From Ornithodoros turicata (Eukaryota; Arthropoda; Arachnida; Ixodida; Argasidae), in NCBI RefSeq assembly GCF_037126465.1, contig NW_026999357.1:248001-312000 (forward strand): 64,000 nt of DNA. The letters are read 5' to 3'. The number at the start of each line of letters is the position of its first letter. Within the stretch, counting starts at the first letter, position 1. The notes under the pieces were generated by a model. It searched no databases and had not been told where the DNA came from. It saw only the letters and a list, made by a program, of their open reading frames with translations. Positions 11,980 to 23,739 of the stretch are shown here, piece by piece. Position numbers and translations under genes: made by a program.

Positions 11980-13300
11980 CTAAGGCGTTTTAGAGTCGTT
12001 TCCCTCACCATCGTTGAAAGCCTGAATACTGCATGCACTTCGACGTCGACATCCACGCCCCGAGCGGTTTCTGTCACTAGCGGACAGTTTGTCGGCCAGC
12101 TGCAGGTGCTTGCCTGGAACATATTGCAGCTCGTAATCATACATTATCATACGTATAAAGAAATGCTGCAACCTTGGTGGCATATCCCCGAGGGTTTCCT
12201 TGGAAATCGCAATGAGAGGTTTATGGTCAGTTTCCACAGATACTTTTCGGTCGTATATAAAGTCATGGAAGTTTTCACAACCGAACACATTGCCAAGAGC
12301 TTCCTCCTCGATTTGCGAGTACCTGCTTTCAACTTGTGAGGATCCTCGAGGCATATGCCACAAGTCAGTCGCTGTCATGAAGTTGAAGCAAGGCAGCACA
12401 AAGTCCGAACTGGGAGGCGTCAGTGGAGACCTTAGTTTCCAGCTTCGGGTCAAAGAAGGGCAGAACCGGTGATGACGCTATAGGGTGGTTCTAAGGCTCT
12501 GCCACTGCTGTTCGTGCTCCCTTGTCCACTCGAAACGACATCCTTGTTTGAGGTTATCTCTCATGGCGACGGTTCTCTGTGAAAGGTAGGGAATATATTT
12601 TCCGAAGTAGTTGGCCAGTCCAAGCATTCGGTGCACAGCCTCCTTATTTGTGGGTGCTGGCATCTGTAACACACTTCGTAAAAGTTCCGGGTCTGGCTGT
12701 ATTCCTTCCTGCGTTATCCTGTCCCCCAGGAACACTATCTCTTTCACACAAACCACACACTTATCGGGGTTCAAAGTTAACCCTCCACGCCAACATGCTT
12801 CAAGTGCCCCACGCAGACGTTCGTCGTGTTCTTTACGCGTCGTACCCCACACTAGCACGTCATCAATGTACACTCTGACAACGTCTAAGCCGTCAAAAAC
12901 TTGGGTCATCGTTTTCTGAAAAACTTTTGGTGCTGATGAAATGCCGAAAGGCAGCCTTTTGTACCGATAACGACCAAAAGGCACCGAAAACTAACTGATA
13001 CGGGAAGTTTCTTCGTCCAATGCTAATTTGTGAAACCCCGCATTGACGTCTTAACTTCGAAAAATAAGTGACACAGCCAGCTCTCCTTCTATCTCCTCTC
13101 TTTTAGGCATAGAGTAGTGTTCACGTTTCAGATTTTGGTTGATGTGACTAGGGTCCATGCATACTCCAATCTTGTCACTCTTTTTTCTCACGACTACTAA
13201 GAGGCGCTGCCAGTCAGATGGTACTTCCATCCTAGCTACGATGCCCTCTGCCTCTATCCTGTCCAGTTCCTCCTTGAGCGGCATTTTGAGCAACTCCGAT
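11980..13300 (-). pseudogene. gypsy reverse transcriptase and RNase H
   Basis: Reverse transcriptase palm blocks are clear at 12478-12984: LPFGISSAPKVFQ, then the catalytic VYIDDVLVWG, then the FLG.RI and thumb-region motifs. The upstream fingers block (GVCMDPSHIN.NLKREHY) lies in another frame at 13051-13293. RNase H-type sequence follows at 11980-12453 (ALGNVFGCENFHDFIYDRKV, ETDHKPL). Three frame changes and a truncated first RNase H strand make it inactive. The YIDD catalytic box itself is retained. Confidence 0.8.
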
Positions 13301-13517
13301 ACCCGGACTGCGGAATGCTGACTGGATGACAGGAACTGTCCCTTCCTTCAACACCATCTTGTACACTCTCTTGGTGCATCCCAAGCCCTGGAACAGTTCT
13401 GGAAACTCCGCCGCTACATGACACTTTGAGAGATGAGCACTTGCCACATCGTCTACGCAGTTGACCAGTCCGTACAGTCTGCACGCCTTGCGGCCCAAAA
13501 TTGCTCGACGAGCACTT

Positions 13518-13790
13518 TTATTCAAAAAGTATTCCAAATTTGCTGTCACAAACTTGATCTTCGTGCGCAGCTGTGCGGTTCTGATTTCGGAGATAACGCC
13601 GCCGCTGCAGCTCCGTAGAACTGCTGACGTCGGTTTGGTACCCGGGGCTTATCTTCTTTAATGCAGACAGCGGAAGCAGGTTTGCTTGTGATTCCGTGTC
13701 AACTTTTAGTTGCCCATCCTTACCCGAGATAGCTCCCGTTATCAGCCAGTTGGCGCGATTTTCGCTGCCATTGCAGACTTCCAGCACATT
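13518..13790 (-). pseudogene. gypsy aspartic protease remnant
   Basis: The frame contains VDTESQANLLPLSALKKI, the flap-proximal active-site block of retropepsins, but with DTE where the family has DTG or DSG. This points to loss of activity. It lies between the gag zinc-knuckle frame and the reverse transcriptase, as expected. Confidence 0.65.
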
Positions 13791-13829
13791 AAGGCCATCG
13801 TTGTCTGTTTCATAATCTGTGAGATACAG

Positions 13830-14580
13830 TCAGTCATTTACCATCTGCCTTAGTTTGCAACATACAGCAAAATTATTCCTCTTTTTGCACTTACGACACT
13901 CTTTCCCATACGCGGTGCACTTCGTCGGTTCATGATTACTGCTACATTTTTTGCATCTGCTGTCACCGTATTTTCGTCGTTTCTCTTTCATCACAGGGTC
14001 CACCGACTTGTCAGTTTGACCCCGGGACTTCTTGTGCTCTTCAGTAAATTCGGCAGCTTTGCATATTTGGACCGTATTTGCTAGGGTTAGGTTCTCTTCA
14101 CGCAAAGGCCTCTCGCGCAGACTTCTGCCCAGCACCCCGTACACGATTTGGCCCCGGATTAAAGACTCTGACAGTGTAGCGAAGTTACATGATTGAGTTT
14201 TCAGTTGGATGTCTCGGTAGAAGGATTCACCTTGCATGCGACACCTTAAGACATAGCGTTCATAGGTTTTGTTACACTTGGGACTTGGGAGTGCAGTAAT
14301 CCTCGAAACTTTGAAGCACTGTTGTGTAGCTCTATCGTTCTGCCGAAGTTAGCGTGAACGTGTTAAATACTTCCACCGCTTCCGGTCCGGCCACATGCAG
14401 CAGCGTTGCTATCTTCTTCGAGTCCGACCGTGGCTTCCCTTCAACCTCTTTTACCTCGAGGTAGAATTCCAACCGTTGTTGAAATTTTCGCCAGTTTTCC
14501 GCTACGTTTCCAGAGAGTGCTAGCGCATCCGGCTGAAGAATCCCGTTCATGGTAGCTGCTCCGGTGTGGAATCCGCAACT
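13830..14580 (-). pseudogene. gypsy gag remnant with zinc knuckle
   Basis: The N-terminal capsid-type block is at 14332-14552 (SGNVAENWRKFQQRLEFYLE, followed by a LLHVAGPEA block), which is typical of Ty3/gypsy gag. A second frame at 13830-14237 carries the middle part and a cysteine-rich C..C....T.C....C..C zinc-knuckle-like end. At least one frame change separates them near 14240-14330. Confidence 0.7.
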
Positions 14581-14590
14581 CTTGACACAA

Positions 14591-14978
14591 TGTATCCGTC
14601 GGGAACACAACGCACGAAGTGCCAGCAAAACAGCAACAACCTGTTGGGGGGGGGGAGGGGGTGATGTAGGGGGAAGGTGCCGGGTGCACTCAGGGGAGGG
14701 AGAAGAGGGGAGGGTGAAAGAGGGAGGGAGGGAGAGGTGTTCTAACGAAAACGTGCGAGCATCCCTCAGTAGTCCTCACTGGGATGTTCCCTGTACCACA
14801 GCAACAGCGAGGATTATTGGCGAAGTTACCCCATCTATGAACCTGTTGCGACTTTATGTCACTGCTTTTATACACACACAATAGGGGAGGAGGGCGAACA
14901 GGCAGGACTAAGTTGAAGTCGCTCAAGGTTACAGATTACATATGCTATGCGCTGGGCTGTTATCAGCATACCGATACA
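14591..14978 (-). repeat. 5' LTR (388 bp, enlarged by a G-rich insertion)
   Basis: Colinear with the 186-bp 3' LTR except for about 201 extra bases at 14647-14847 bounded by a repeated AACCTGTTG. The insert is extremely purine- and G-rich on the plus strand in its first 100 bases, with many G-runs. Confidence 0.7.
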
Positions 14979-15648
14979 GTCAGGACAAAGGGGATACAGT
15001 TGTTGTACATTGCTTAAATAGGTTCGGTAAGTGCCGTCACAACCGGTACATGTATCAAATTCTGGAACATTCCACAAGACAATACAAAGTAAAAAGCAAC
15101 GCCAAAGTCCTATTAACTGTGATTGCACTAAGGGAAGGTAAAACGGGTAGGAACACTTTATTAGAATAAACATGAACAAGGCTCTCCTGCAGAGCCTGCA
15201 CTTCGTCAGGTTAAAGAGTAGCCATGCAACAGGACGTATATATACCAGTTGAAAAGGAGGGAGAAAGAGAAATAGAAGAGCAAAACACAATCGAAGGCAC
15301 TTATATAGCCGTGGGAGTCGAAAAGAAAAATAAGTAAAAAGCGAAGCAGACCAGAGACCAAAAACTACAACCCAGGGCAAATTTCACTGCGCGGACAGCC
15401 GAAAAACGCAAAGCGATCCCTCCGATGCTCCCTGTACTCCTGTACTCAGGAGTCTGTACTCCTGTACTCAGGAGCTTCGGGGAAGGCTCAAGGTCGCTCT
15501 GCGGTCCCCGGCCGGCCGCGCTGCCAGTCCCCCCACACCCAGGCCTGCAAACACATCCACCCCCAACATCCACACTTCCTGGATAACGGAAGGGCGACCC
15601 ATTTGAGGCATAATTAAAAGTTGAACAACTGTAACGGGCCAGCGTATA

Positions 15649-16520
15649 CAGGGTGTCCCAGAAAACGTGTCATTGAATTATAATAAAAAAACTACGGCAC
15701 CTAGAATCACGCGGTCAACAGCATTTGTTCTTATTAGGTTTTTGCCACCTCCTAACGTGAATGTCATGTACTCCAAGTTTAATTATGTAAATATTTGCGA
15801 ACTGAACTCGGAAATTTGCCAAGTAACGGTCACTTTTTTACCCCACCAATATGAAGAGTGTGCCGAATTCACTCAAATTCATGATAATTGACAGTGATAT
15901 TCACGAGCTATCCCATCGGAAAAAATAGCCGAATATCATGCTTTTCGGGGCACCGGACCATAACGCGCGATGACTTCTTTAGCGCAATCGCTCTCAGTGC
16001 GACGAAAGGATGTTCAGAAGCCAGACCACAGAGTGATAGTAGAAAAAGTAACTGTTCCTAAAATTGGGAGAGGGAAAGCATTATCAGTCGGACGTGATAA
16101 GCCGTGCCTGTTTTATCTCTTTCTGCGATGTCGGGGAGGGCTGGGTTTCCAACCTCCTTTCGTCGGACTGACAAAGATTGCACTGAAAAATTCATGGTGC
16201 GCTATTCTGTGCGACCTCCGTAGAGCATGATGTTCGGCTATTTTTTCCGATGGGATAGCTGCTGAATATCCCTGTCAATTATCATTAGTTTGACTAAATT
16301 AGACATCCTCTTCACATTGGAGGGGTAAAAAAGTGACCTTTACTAGGCAAATTTCCGACTTAAGCTCACAAAAATTTACATAATTAAACTTACGTTACAC
16401 GACATTCACATGAGGAGGTGGCAAAAACCCAGTAAGAACAAATGCCATTGCCAGCATGACAACTAGGTGGTGTAGTTTTTTTTAATTATAATTCAATGAC
16501 ACGTTTTCTAGGACACCCTG
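15649..16520. mobile_element. fold-back DNA transposon nested in the Penelope element
   Basis: It starts CAGGGTGTCCCAGAAAACGT and ends with the inverted counterpart, ACGTTTTCTAGGACACCCTG, flanked by TA on both sides (15647-15648, 16521-16522). Arms are about 320 bp, diverged by substitutions. The loop (about 15970-16225) has its own sequence, which is also found at 33770-33960. No transposase is encoded. It shares CAGGGTGTCCC termini with the element at 9531-10343, but arm sequences differ, so they are sister families. Confidence 0.8.
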
Positions 16521-17224
16521 TATGTTTAACCCATGTGGCTGAAGGGAGCAAAATTTAGAGATAATGTAGGATTAGCGATTTTTTCGTTTTATATCATTTG
16601 TATATCCGGATTCAAGGAGTACAATTGATAGATTAGTATTAAAATCATGTCCCGAAGCATTAAAGTGTATAGAGACACGGGTGGGGCGATTATTGACTAT
16701 GTCGGATTTGTGGCCATAAAACCTTTCTCGCATGGAGTTTGATGTTTCACCAATATATTGGATGTTGCATCAAATAGCATAAATTAAATGAATTGAATTG
16801 TAAAGAGTATCGGATCTTGAATGTACAGGAATTAGCGTTACTAGAGATAGATGTACATGGGTTTATGAAACGACATGTTTGACAGCCAGTTTTATTGTAA
16901 GGAGTGCAACCGGGTTGCTGCCGCATTAGGCGCGAGGAGGTGAGGATGTAGCGAATACTGCGAGACCTGCGGAAAGTTACAACTGTTTTTCATCACTGTG
17001 TGGTATGTTCAGATGACGTTCGCAAATAGATCTAGCGTTGTGCGAGGTTTTGTTTTATACGGTAACGAAAGCGATATCATCGCGCTGTTTAATAGGCTGA
17101 TGAGAGAGCAATGTATCTCTCTGCAAAAACAAACAAACAAAAAAACTACATTTTAGTAGAGGGGCTCTATCAGTTTGGGCGGATAATTGCGTTTCTGAAA
17201 AGCAATTGACATTTCTCTAGCACG

Positions 17225-17782
17225 TCAATGAAAATCGTTATCATTTGAGCATACACGCTTAAGGCGTGTAAATTGGCCGTATGGTATATTCCTTTTATGG
17301 AAGTTTGGGTGGTGGCTCTGAAAGTGTAGGTACTGACGCTTATCGGTTGGCTTCTTGTAGAGGTTGGTAATAGGTTTGCCAGATTGTATAGATATATTAA
17401 CGTCGGGGAAATTTACTGAGGTGTTAGAATGGTTACAAGTGAATTTGGTTATATCGTGAATGGAGTTAAAATGTTCAAAGAACGAGAGCAGTGATTCTTC
17501 GCCGCTAGACCAAATAACAAAAATGGCATCGATGTATCTAACGTGATCCCATAACTGCACCTTGCACTTGGACAAAATGGTTGTCATTAAAAGTAAAGTT
17601 ATCATACTGGAAAATGAGTTGAAGATGAATAATGGCGGAACTTTGAAGGATCTCAGAAGTGAAGGAAGAGAGGTAAGATTCGACGGCGCTAGGACCTTCG
17701 TCATGGGGTACATTGGTCTATAGTGATGGAACGTCCATGGTAAGGAGAGTCGTGTTACTCCTAAAGTCCATAAATTGGTCAT
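17225..17782 (-). pseudogene. Penelope-type reverse transcriptase core
   Basis: A 185-codon open frame with the catalytic block RYIDAIFVIWSSGEESLLSF, followed by F.EHFNSIH and LYKKPTDKRQYLHFQSHHP and a basic QFTRLKR end, which are hallmarks of Penelope-like reverse transcriptases. The catalytic box reads YIDA where YIDD is expected, so the second aspartate is lost. The upstream part continues in other frames to about 18150. Confidence 0.8.
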
Positions 17783-18189
17783 TTAATGAGTTAATTTTGA
17801 GTAGGAAATCATTGGTGTCCTTGACGTATGATGGAAGAAGCAACGGAATGTGTTTTATGCAGTGGTCAACAAGAAGGGATATGTTTTCAGTCTGTGTTGT
17901 GTCTGAAATTATTGGCCAGCAAAAAAAATTATTGCAGCAAATTACAGCAGCAAATTAATGGCGAAAAAAACAGGTTTTCTTTCCCTTTGTGTACGTTGAT
18001 GAGGAGGTAGAAGGAACCAGGTGTGGAGTTCTTCGGTTTGATGAAGTCTGCAATGTTGCGTGGAATCAGGTTTCTGTCGAGGAGCTCGGTAATACCTTTG
18101 TTGATAATTTTACAGAACGGTGAAGTGTGATGGGACGGACTGAGAGCTCCTTGTTAGCCCCGTTAACGAAAAGTACTCACACTTTGCGC

Positions 18190-20060
18190 CGTTTGGGTGC
18201 ATGTTATTTCCTCGGTGTGGACAGGTATTATGATGGTACTACACCTTGTTTCAAACGACACTGAGTTCGGTATGCAGTACGTTGAAGAACTTCAGCGTCC
18301 CACTCGTAACCGCAATCATGGAAATGTCCGCTACAAACTCGAGCAGCCGATGGCACCGCACCATCTTTCCATTCCGGCGGTGCGTTTGCTTCGTGCAATC
18401 AAAAGCTGTCCGTCTCGTCACTTGGAAGCATGTGACATTAAACGCAGGGCGAATATATGTGAATTAGGGCAACTAACCATCCAACACCGTCTCTGTATGT
18501 CGGCGAAAACCACAAGATGCGACTGCGATAGACTGCGACCATCGCGCAGAAGCTGGCGTCATGGAGCTTTCCAGTCCTGATCCTCCTGATGAACGCATAC
18601 GCGGGATCCTACGGCGGATGCTCCTAGCGGGACCATCACACGTCACGATGGCGTGTCTCGGACCCGGCCGTGGTTCCGTCAAGATGCTCGCTGTGTCTCC
18701 GCGCGGCAGCTCGCCACGGCGCGGCGCAAGTTGTGCTCCATTCGCCACTCCGTTCAAATTCGCTCCCGAGAAAGCTCCCCGCATGACGAAGGTGAAATTT
18801 GGTTCTGGATTCAGAAAAATATTTTCTTCCTGATGAGCCCGAGAAAAAGAAAAGGGTCCGTCAACTACATGCGCCTTTGTGGATAAGGAGGCGCAATAGC
18901 GTGGAGAAATACTGCTACGGCAACACCGAGCGTAATGTCATGTGGTCAGTCTTAACAGCCAATACGGAAGCAGAGTGAGTATGATGGATTAAATTATCTG
19001 GCGTAGGGAGAGAGCGTGACCTCTCTGTGTCCAGCCTTCCTATATGCGGCGCAGTAATATTCTGCGTGCTGACGGACTAGATTTCTTTTCCTTCTTAAGC
19101 TGAACACGCCTATTGAGCCCACGAAAAAGAGGCGGAGCCAAGGACTTCCGCGGATTATCGGCGAATTTATTTTAGCAATTGCCGTTGCGTTACATGCCTT
19201 ATCAGATGATATAATCAGTAAAATGACCACGAGGAACCCATTTCCCCAAGAAACAACAACAGCAACACCTGTATTTTAGATGACGAATGCGCTGTTTCAT
19301 CGTCAGAGGCGATACTTAAAGAAAACTCTAGGATGACTTGATAAATTTCGGCCTTCAATTCAAGAAATAAAATTTGCATAAATATTGAAATAAAATGAAA
19401 ATAGTGAAATATTCGGCAAATATTCCTGGAAGAAAAAATCTGTCGACTGCATGCCCCTCCGTTGCTTACGCTGTTTGCTATGAATTTCTTTCCTGGTTAG
19501 AGGACCGCCCTGTTTTCAATTTAATTCCGTTTCTGTATTATTTACATGACAGGACGACAAAGCAAATAGTTGCCAAAAGGCGACTTGATAGGCTGTGTCG
19601 CCCAAATTTTCAGCAGCAAGCCAGCAACAAGTATGAAGAAATGCACAGGTAAATAGATGCACGATTAATTATACGAAGATTAAGGGGGAAATCGTTCTTG
19701 GTGATTCTATCACGTTGTAACAGATGCACGACACAGTGACATGATACGCATACATTATACAGTAACAAAAGATACGGTGAACGTCATTCTGGGTCATCTT
19801 TTCATGTTATTCTACTCCTTGACAGAAGGACGCTCAAAGAGTTTGTTGGCTTTCTTCTTCTTCCTTTTTTTTTTTTTTTTTTTTGCTATGCAAGCTGAAA
19901 AGGTGACTATCGTTCAGCTGTTTATTGTTTATTGAACAACCGTATGGGTTGTCCTTGCAGCAACGTCTCTACATAACGCGGGGTCACTGAAAAGGTCCGA
20001 AAAAGTGTGAAAAGGTGAAAAGGTCTGAAAGTTTGAAGTTCATTCATTCGGTTTTTACAC
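18190..20060. other. no gene recognised; GC-rich patch and poly-T
   Basis: The 18480-18830 stretch is GC-rich with open frames on both strands but no recognisable protein. A 20-base T-rich run lies at about 19865-19883. Nothing else can be supported. Confidence 0.35.
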
Positions 20061-20081
20061 TACTTTATATTGGCACAAATG

Positions 20082-20318
20082 TGTGCGGTACCTAGCTTAC
20101 AGGTAAGGGACGAGGAAGTCTTTACTGACAATACATGTAACTTCCTGAGCGTGAGACTGGTCTTTCTCAAGCCTCCGAGTCAAAACTTGACGCTCTACAG
20201 TGGGGCAGACCAGGCTAACCCATACTGGCTTCCCTCATTATCACAAAGAGCTGGTTCCGAAGTGGGCCTATATGCTGTATCAGACGAACAAGTCATAGGG
20301 AAAACACGTTTCAAATAA
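20082..20318 (+). CDS. candidate terminal exon, unidentified
   Basis: An open frame of about 75 codons containing VRDEEVFTDNTCNFLSVRLV ends in TAA at about 20316-20318. An AATAAA lies across the stop (20314-20319). There is a TTACAG acceptor at 20097-20102 just before GTAAGG. The composition is protein-like, but no domain is recognised and no other exon is found nearby. It may be the end of a host gene or a fragment. Confidence 0.25.
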   Translation, partial: CAVPSLQVRDEEVFTDNTCNFLSVRLVFLKPPSQNLTLYSGADQANPYWLPSLSQRAGSEVGLYAVSDEQVIGKTRFK

Positions 20319-20339
20319 ATTAGAAGACGTCTTTACATA

Positions 20340-21830
20340 GCTTCTGAGAGTATACTGTAGGGGTTTGCTGGTTTCTAAATCTACTTTTTTTATCATGTGT
20401 GTACGAACCAAAAGCGTACCAATCATGCGAACTAAAGAGCTCACCTGTCTCAAGCATTAATTATTTCCTTTCTGTCTCATTTTTCATGCACTATGGTGCG
20501 GTTACACGTTCATCGTGGATACAGCTCCCTCGCCTAAGCCGCTTGCTTGGCTTCGAATACGTACACACAAATAAATTTACTCACGAAACTTGCCGGCTTG
20601 AGGGTATATCCGTCGCATTTACTATTAAACACGAGAGGATCCCCACCATCCATGTAGGTAATTCCCGGGGAGAAAGACATCATTTGTACAACACTGGAAG
20701 GCCAGGTGCTCAACTTGCGCATCCTGAACGCTGCACTCTGGAAACAGATAAATTAATGCATGCATGCTTCACCCGTCCATAAGGAAAAGGAGACCCTATC
20801 GCGTAAAATCGGCGTTAATCAACATACGTACAAGCCAAATCGGACCAATAAAAGTGGAGGATTAGAGGTGTGCAGGATAGCATGCGCATTTATGCAGTGC
20901 GCTTATTTTCCTTGAACTTTTTCCTGTAAAAAGAAGCTTAAAGAGTATGCACATATGCTTGCTTTGCAAGTGTGCTATACGGCAGACATTCTTTACAAGA
21001 GGGTGACCAATAATGAATAATTACCTAAATGTCAATAAGTCTTGTCTTTTTTTGTCTTTTGTCAAATGTCTTTTTTTTTTTCGCTAAACAAACGCTTTCG
21101 CGTGGAGCCGAGGAAGCGTCGGCTCTATATGCATTTCCGTTAGGTAATGTACGTACAACCTAAGATACAAGAACGACCGGAAGGGGAAAAAGAAAGGCCA
21201 AACCATCACACAGAAAAAGGTGTGTGCGTAATTCAATGCTAAAGACAATAGATTCAGGCTATCTAGTGAGCGATCGGCACTTGTCTCAAGAAGAAAACAA
21301 GTTTCGTCATTGGCGCAGGTACAGCACTGGGGGCGCTACGGGCGCAGTTTCGCCACATGAGGTCGCTGCTATCGCATTCTTTCAGTGACGTCACTGCTCT
21401 GCTGGGGAGCATAGTGTGAGGCGCAAAACACATATCCCACATTGGACACGCTGAGATTACTAGGATCCGTCCCTGGTACTTTTATCCTTCGCTATATTCA
21501 TGCGGAAACATCCGACGACCACGAGTACTATACGCGATGTACTGCTACACCCATGTGTTGCTTGCGTATTTGTAGTACACCTGTGGTTCAATCATGGATC
21601 ACATTGGCGACTGAAAGAGTTCTCTCTTGGAGGTAGACCATGTTCTTTTTTTTTTTCGCGGGACATGTTGGAGAATGCAGCGTGAACGGCTTCAAGCTGT
21701 CGACTTCTGACACACGCGGTTGATTCCAAATGTGCTGTATGTTGTCTGTTACTCTTTTTTGTTGATATCAAATTTACGGTATCAGCTCTAGCTTTCACTT
21801 GTTTATTAGGAGTGTACCGTGTTGTACGAC
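20340..21830. other. no gene recognised
   Basis: Short frames only; poly-T tracts near 21070 and 21645. I see no domain or repeat end. Confidence 0.35.
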
Positions 21831-21834
21831 GTGT

Positions 21835-22640
21835 TTCCGATACGAGAGTGCAGCTTCTGCGGCGCTGTCTGCTTGCTCGTTCCCACTACACCACAATGGG
21901 CTGGAACTTACCGGAAAACTAGTCTGTGGCCTGCTGCGTAGGCAGTGTGGTAAGCCATTAACACATCTGTGACTAGGGGTGCGGATGGGCCTCGTATGCC
22001 GGAATTTTCAATAGCTAGAAGTGCAGATTTGGAGTCTGTGAAGACTGCCCATTCCCGCGGTGTAAAATCAGCGATGTGTTGCAGAAAGAAAAGGATAACA
22101 GAGAGTTCCGCAGCTGTGGAGGAGGTTGGATGTGAAAGGCTTCGTCCGTGCACTACGCCTTCGGATGGTATGACGAATGCTGAGGCGGGCTTGTGGTTTC
22201 GGGATGCGCCATCGGTATATGCTGCCGTAAACGTAGAAAACTTCTCGTCTACCCGAGCATGAAAATGGCCTCGGAGGACTTGAGGGGGGACTTGTAAGCC
22301 TTCCAAACCTTCTTTCCAGAAGGTTTGGAAGGCTTACAAAAGTCGGCGGTACCGGCAGAGACCATGGGGCTTCCGGCGATATAATGTCCTTAGCTATGAA
22401 GCCAGTGAAAGTCTGGCGTGTCGTCTGCGCTACTCGATAGAAGTCGCTTTCAGGGCGGTAGCGAATTTTCCTGAGGAGCGGGTGACGGGGAATGTGAGCA
22501 CGCAAACGTAGGAAGTGCCGTTTCACGTTCACGTAGAACTTCAATCGGGAGTTCACCAGCTTCAGCCAGTACTTGCCATGTTTCAGCCATTCTTGGAACG
22601 CGAGGCAGCGACGTAGGCTTCGAGCAAACAGGGACCGAAG
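21835..22640 (-). pseudogene. I-type LINE fragment (RNase H and connecting region)
   Basis: Closely related to the LINE at 30340-33026: the minus strand reads FTAAYTDGASRN, FTDSKSALLAIE and the HIPRHPLLRKIRYRP connecting region. It is broken at about 22290-22340 by a small inverted duplication (CCTTCCAAACCTTCT and its complement) and by frame changes. It lacks the reverse transcriptase and the 3' zinc-finger end. It is older than the 30-kb copy. Confidence 0.75.
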
Positions 22641-22689
22641 AAGCCGTGTAAGAATACAAAGTAGTGCATGCCTGTTTTTCGTTAACTAA

Positions 22690-22920
22690 TAGGTCATTTG
22701 AAAAAGTTCCAGGGAGCAGCGCGCGCCCGCGCAGGGTGTGCACGGAAATACTGTCGGTGTGTGTGCCGGGAAATGCTGTAGCAAATCGGTGTCGTTTCAA
22801 AACGACAGCGATTTGCTATCGTCTCCGATCGTCGTCGTCGTCCTTCTGGTGCATGCACCGTCGCTGTCGTTTTGGACAGCATTTCCCTGCATGCTCCCTG
22901 GAGCTTTTGCAAATGGCCTA
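22690..22920. mobile_element. short fold-back MITE (231 bp)
   Basis: Ends TAGGTCATTTGAAAAAGTTC and its imperfect inverse (GAGCTTTTGCAAATGGCCTA). The interior is itself self-complementary (AGCAAATCGGTGTCGTTT against AAACGACAGCGATTTGCT). There is no coding capacity. Confidence 0.6.
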
Positions 22921-23014
22921 TTGATGTGCGCAAAGCTGTTTGGTTATTCGCTATGAACTTGGTCTTTCTCTGAAACGTGAGTTGCATTGCGCAAATTTCG
23001 TATAATGCTTTATC

Positions 23015-23235
23015 ACTACACGGTCTCCCCTTTGCCGTTATCGCAGAAATATTGGCAATATTGGCGCAAATTGGGCTTGCCAATATGGGCAGCCCATATT
23101 GCTCCAGTATGGAGCCTGACTGCACTCCCCATATTGGTCTAATATTGGCAGCCCATATTGGACCAACATTGGCAATCTTGGCAGCCCACATTAGGTCCAA
23201 TATTGGACCAATATTGGCGTGCTGCTTGGGAATGT
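23015..23235 (+). repeat. CCAATATTGG palindrome-rich repeat, copy 1
   Basis: Starts with CGGTCTCCCC...GCCGTTATCGCAGAAATATTGG and then carries alternating GCCAATAT, AGCCCATATTGG and CCAATATTGG words. A shorter version of the same sequence lies at 58005-58160. The perfect palindrome CCAATATTGG also fits the CC(A/T)6GG CArG pattern. Confidence 0.65.
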
Positions 23236-23664
23236 ATGATGCAATATGAAGAAAGTAACATGAACTCAAAAATAATGGCCAACATGATTCTGAGGGCTGT
23301 TCACCTTTCTCCTTCCTTCCATGTTCGCGTCACCCTACAGTGAACGGATTAGGTGTAGAGAGGGCCGTGACCATCCGTGTGGGAACGTTACGGAAACGTC
23401 ACGTGGGTCCCCAAGTAGATTAGATTTTCTGGGTTGCTCCTCGCCGTCATAACAAAATATGGGTAGCTCTGCAAATATGCACGTTTTGAGGGAAGAGTCC
23501 CGCCAAAGAGCTTCTTGAGTAAAATGCTCAGACGACGTTTGCGTCGTTCCCGTCGCGTGATTTTGTGTGAGAAAAATGTAAGAGTCAAAGGGGGATGCGT
23601 GAGAGAGAGTGGTTGATGTGTCCCTACAGAGGACGCGCCCTTGGAAGTCGATGGGGAGGTGTGT

Positions 23665-23737
23665 CTTAGCTTAGCTCAATTGGCAAAGCCCTGGACCGGT
23701 AATCCAGAAGGTGTGGGTTCGAGTCCTACAGCTGGCT
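23665..23737 (+). tRNA. tRNA-Thr(GGU)-like gene or tRNA-derived SINE head
   Basis: The 73 bases fold as a tRNA. The D-arm begins TAGCTCAATTGG, the anticodon stem is CTGGA/TCCAG with loop CCGGTAA (anticodon GGT at position 34), and the T-arm is GTGGG-TTCGAGT-CCTAC with a perfect B-box GGTTCGAGTCC. The acceptor stem pairs with two G:T and one mismatch, and position 33 is C in place of the universal T. These faults favour a tRNA-derived SINE head or pseudogene over a working tRNA. Confidence 0.5.
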
Positions 23738-23739
23738 AA

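Larger units (their letters stand above)
10404..14978 (-). mobile_element. Ty3/gypsy LTR retrotransposon, decayed
   Basis: Minus-strand element with gag, protease, reverse transcriptase, RNase H and integrase remnants in that order between direct repeats that start TGTATCGG and end ATACA. Flanking bases GTCAA (10399-10403) and GTCAG (14979-14983) look like a 5-bp target duplication with one mismatch. Every domain is frame-broken and the integrase core is partly deleted, so it cannot move on its own. It carries two secondary insertions: a 146-bp hairpin (10906-11051) and a G-rich block in the 5' LTR (14647-14847). Confidence 0.8.
15140..18180 (-). mobile_element. Penelope-like retroelement, decayed and interrupted
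   Basis: Read on the minus strand: an N-terminal reverse transcriptase block (about 18150-17950, LIPRNIADFIKPK...PGSFYLL), the catalytic region (17225-17782), a GIY-YIG endonuclease block (about 16950-16560, IQYIGETSNSMRERFYGHKS), and a terminal part (about 15640-15140) with a CCTGACGAAGTGCAGGCTCT-like tail. The fold-back element at 15649-16520 sits inside it between endonuclease and tail, so the Penelope copy is older than that insertion. Confidence 0.7.

Noticed and set aside
12579..12919. Open frames on the plus strand of the gypsy element
   Set aside because: They are antisense to the reverse-transcriptase catalytic block (YIDD) and have no domain.
18561..18833. GC-rich 90-codon plus-strand frame as a gene
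   Set aside because: The opposite strand is equally open, as expected from GC bias. No motif, splice site or neighbour supports it.
23665..23737. A fully functional tRNA-Thr
   Set aside because: Position 33 is C instead of T and the acceptor stem is imperfect. It is kept only as a tRNA-like call.
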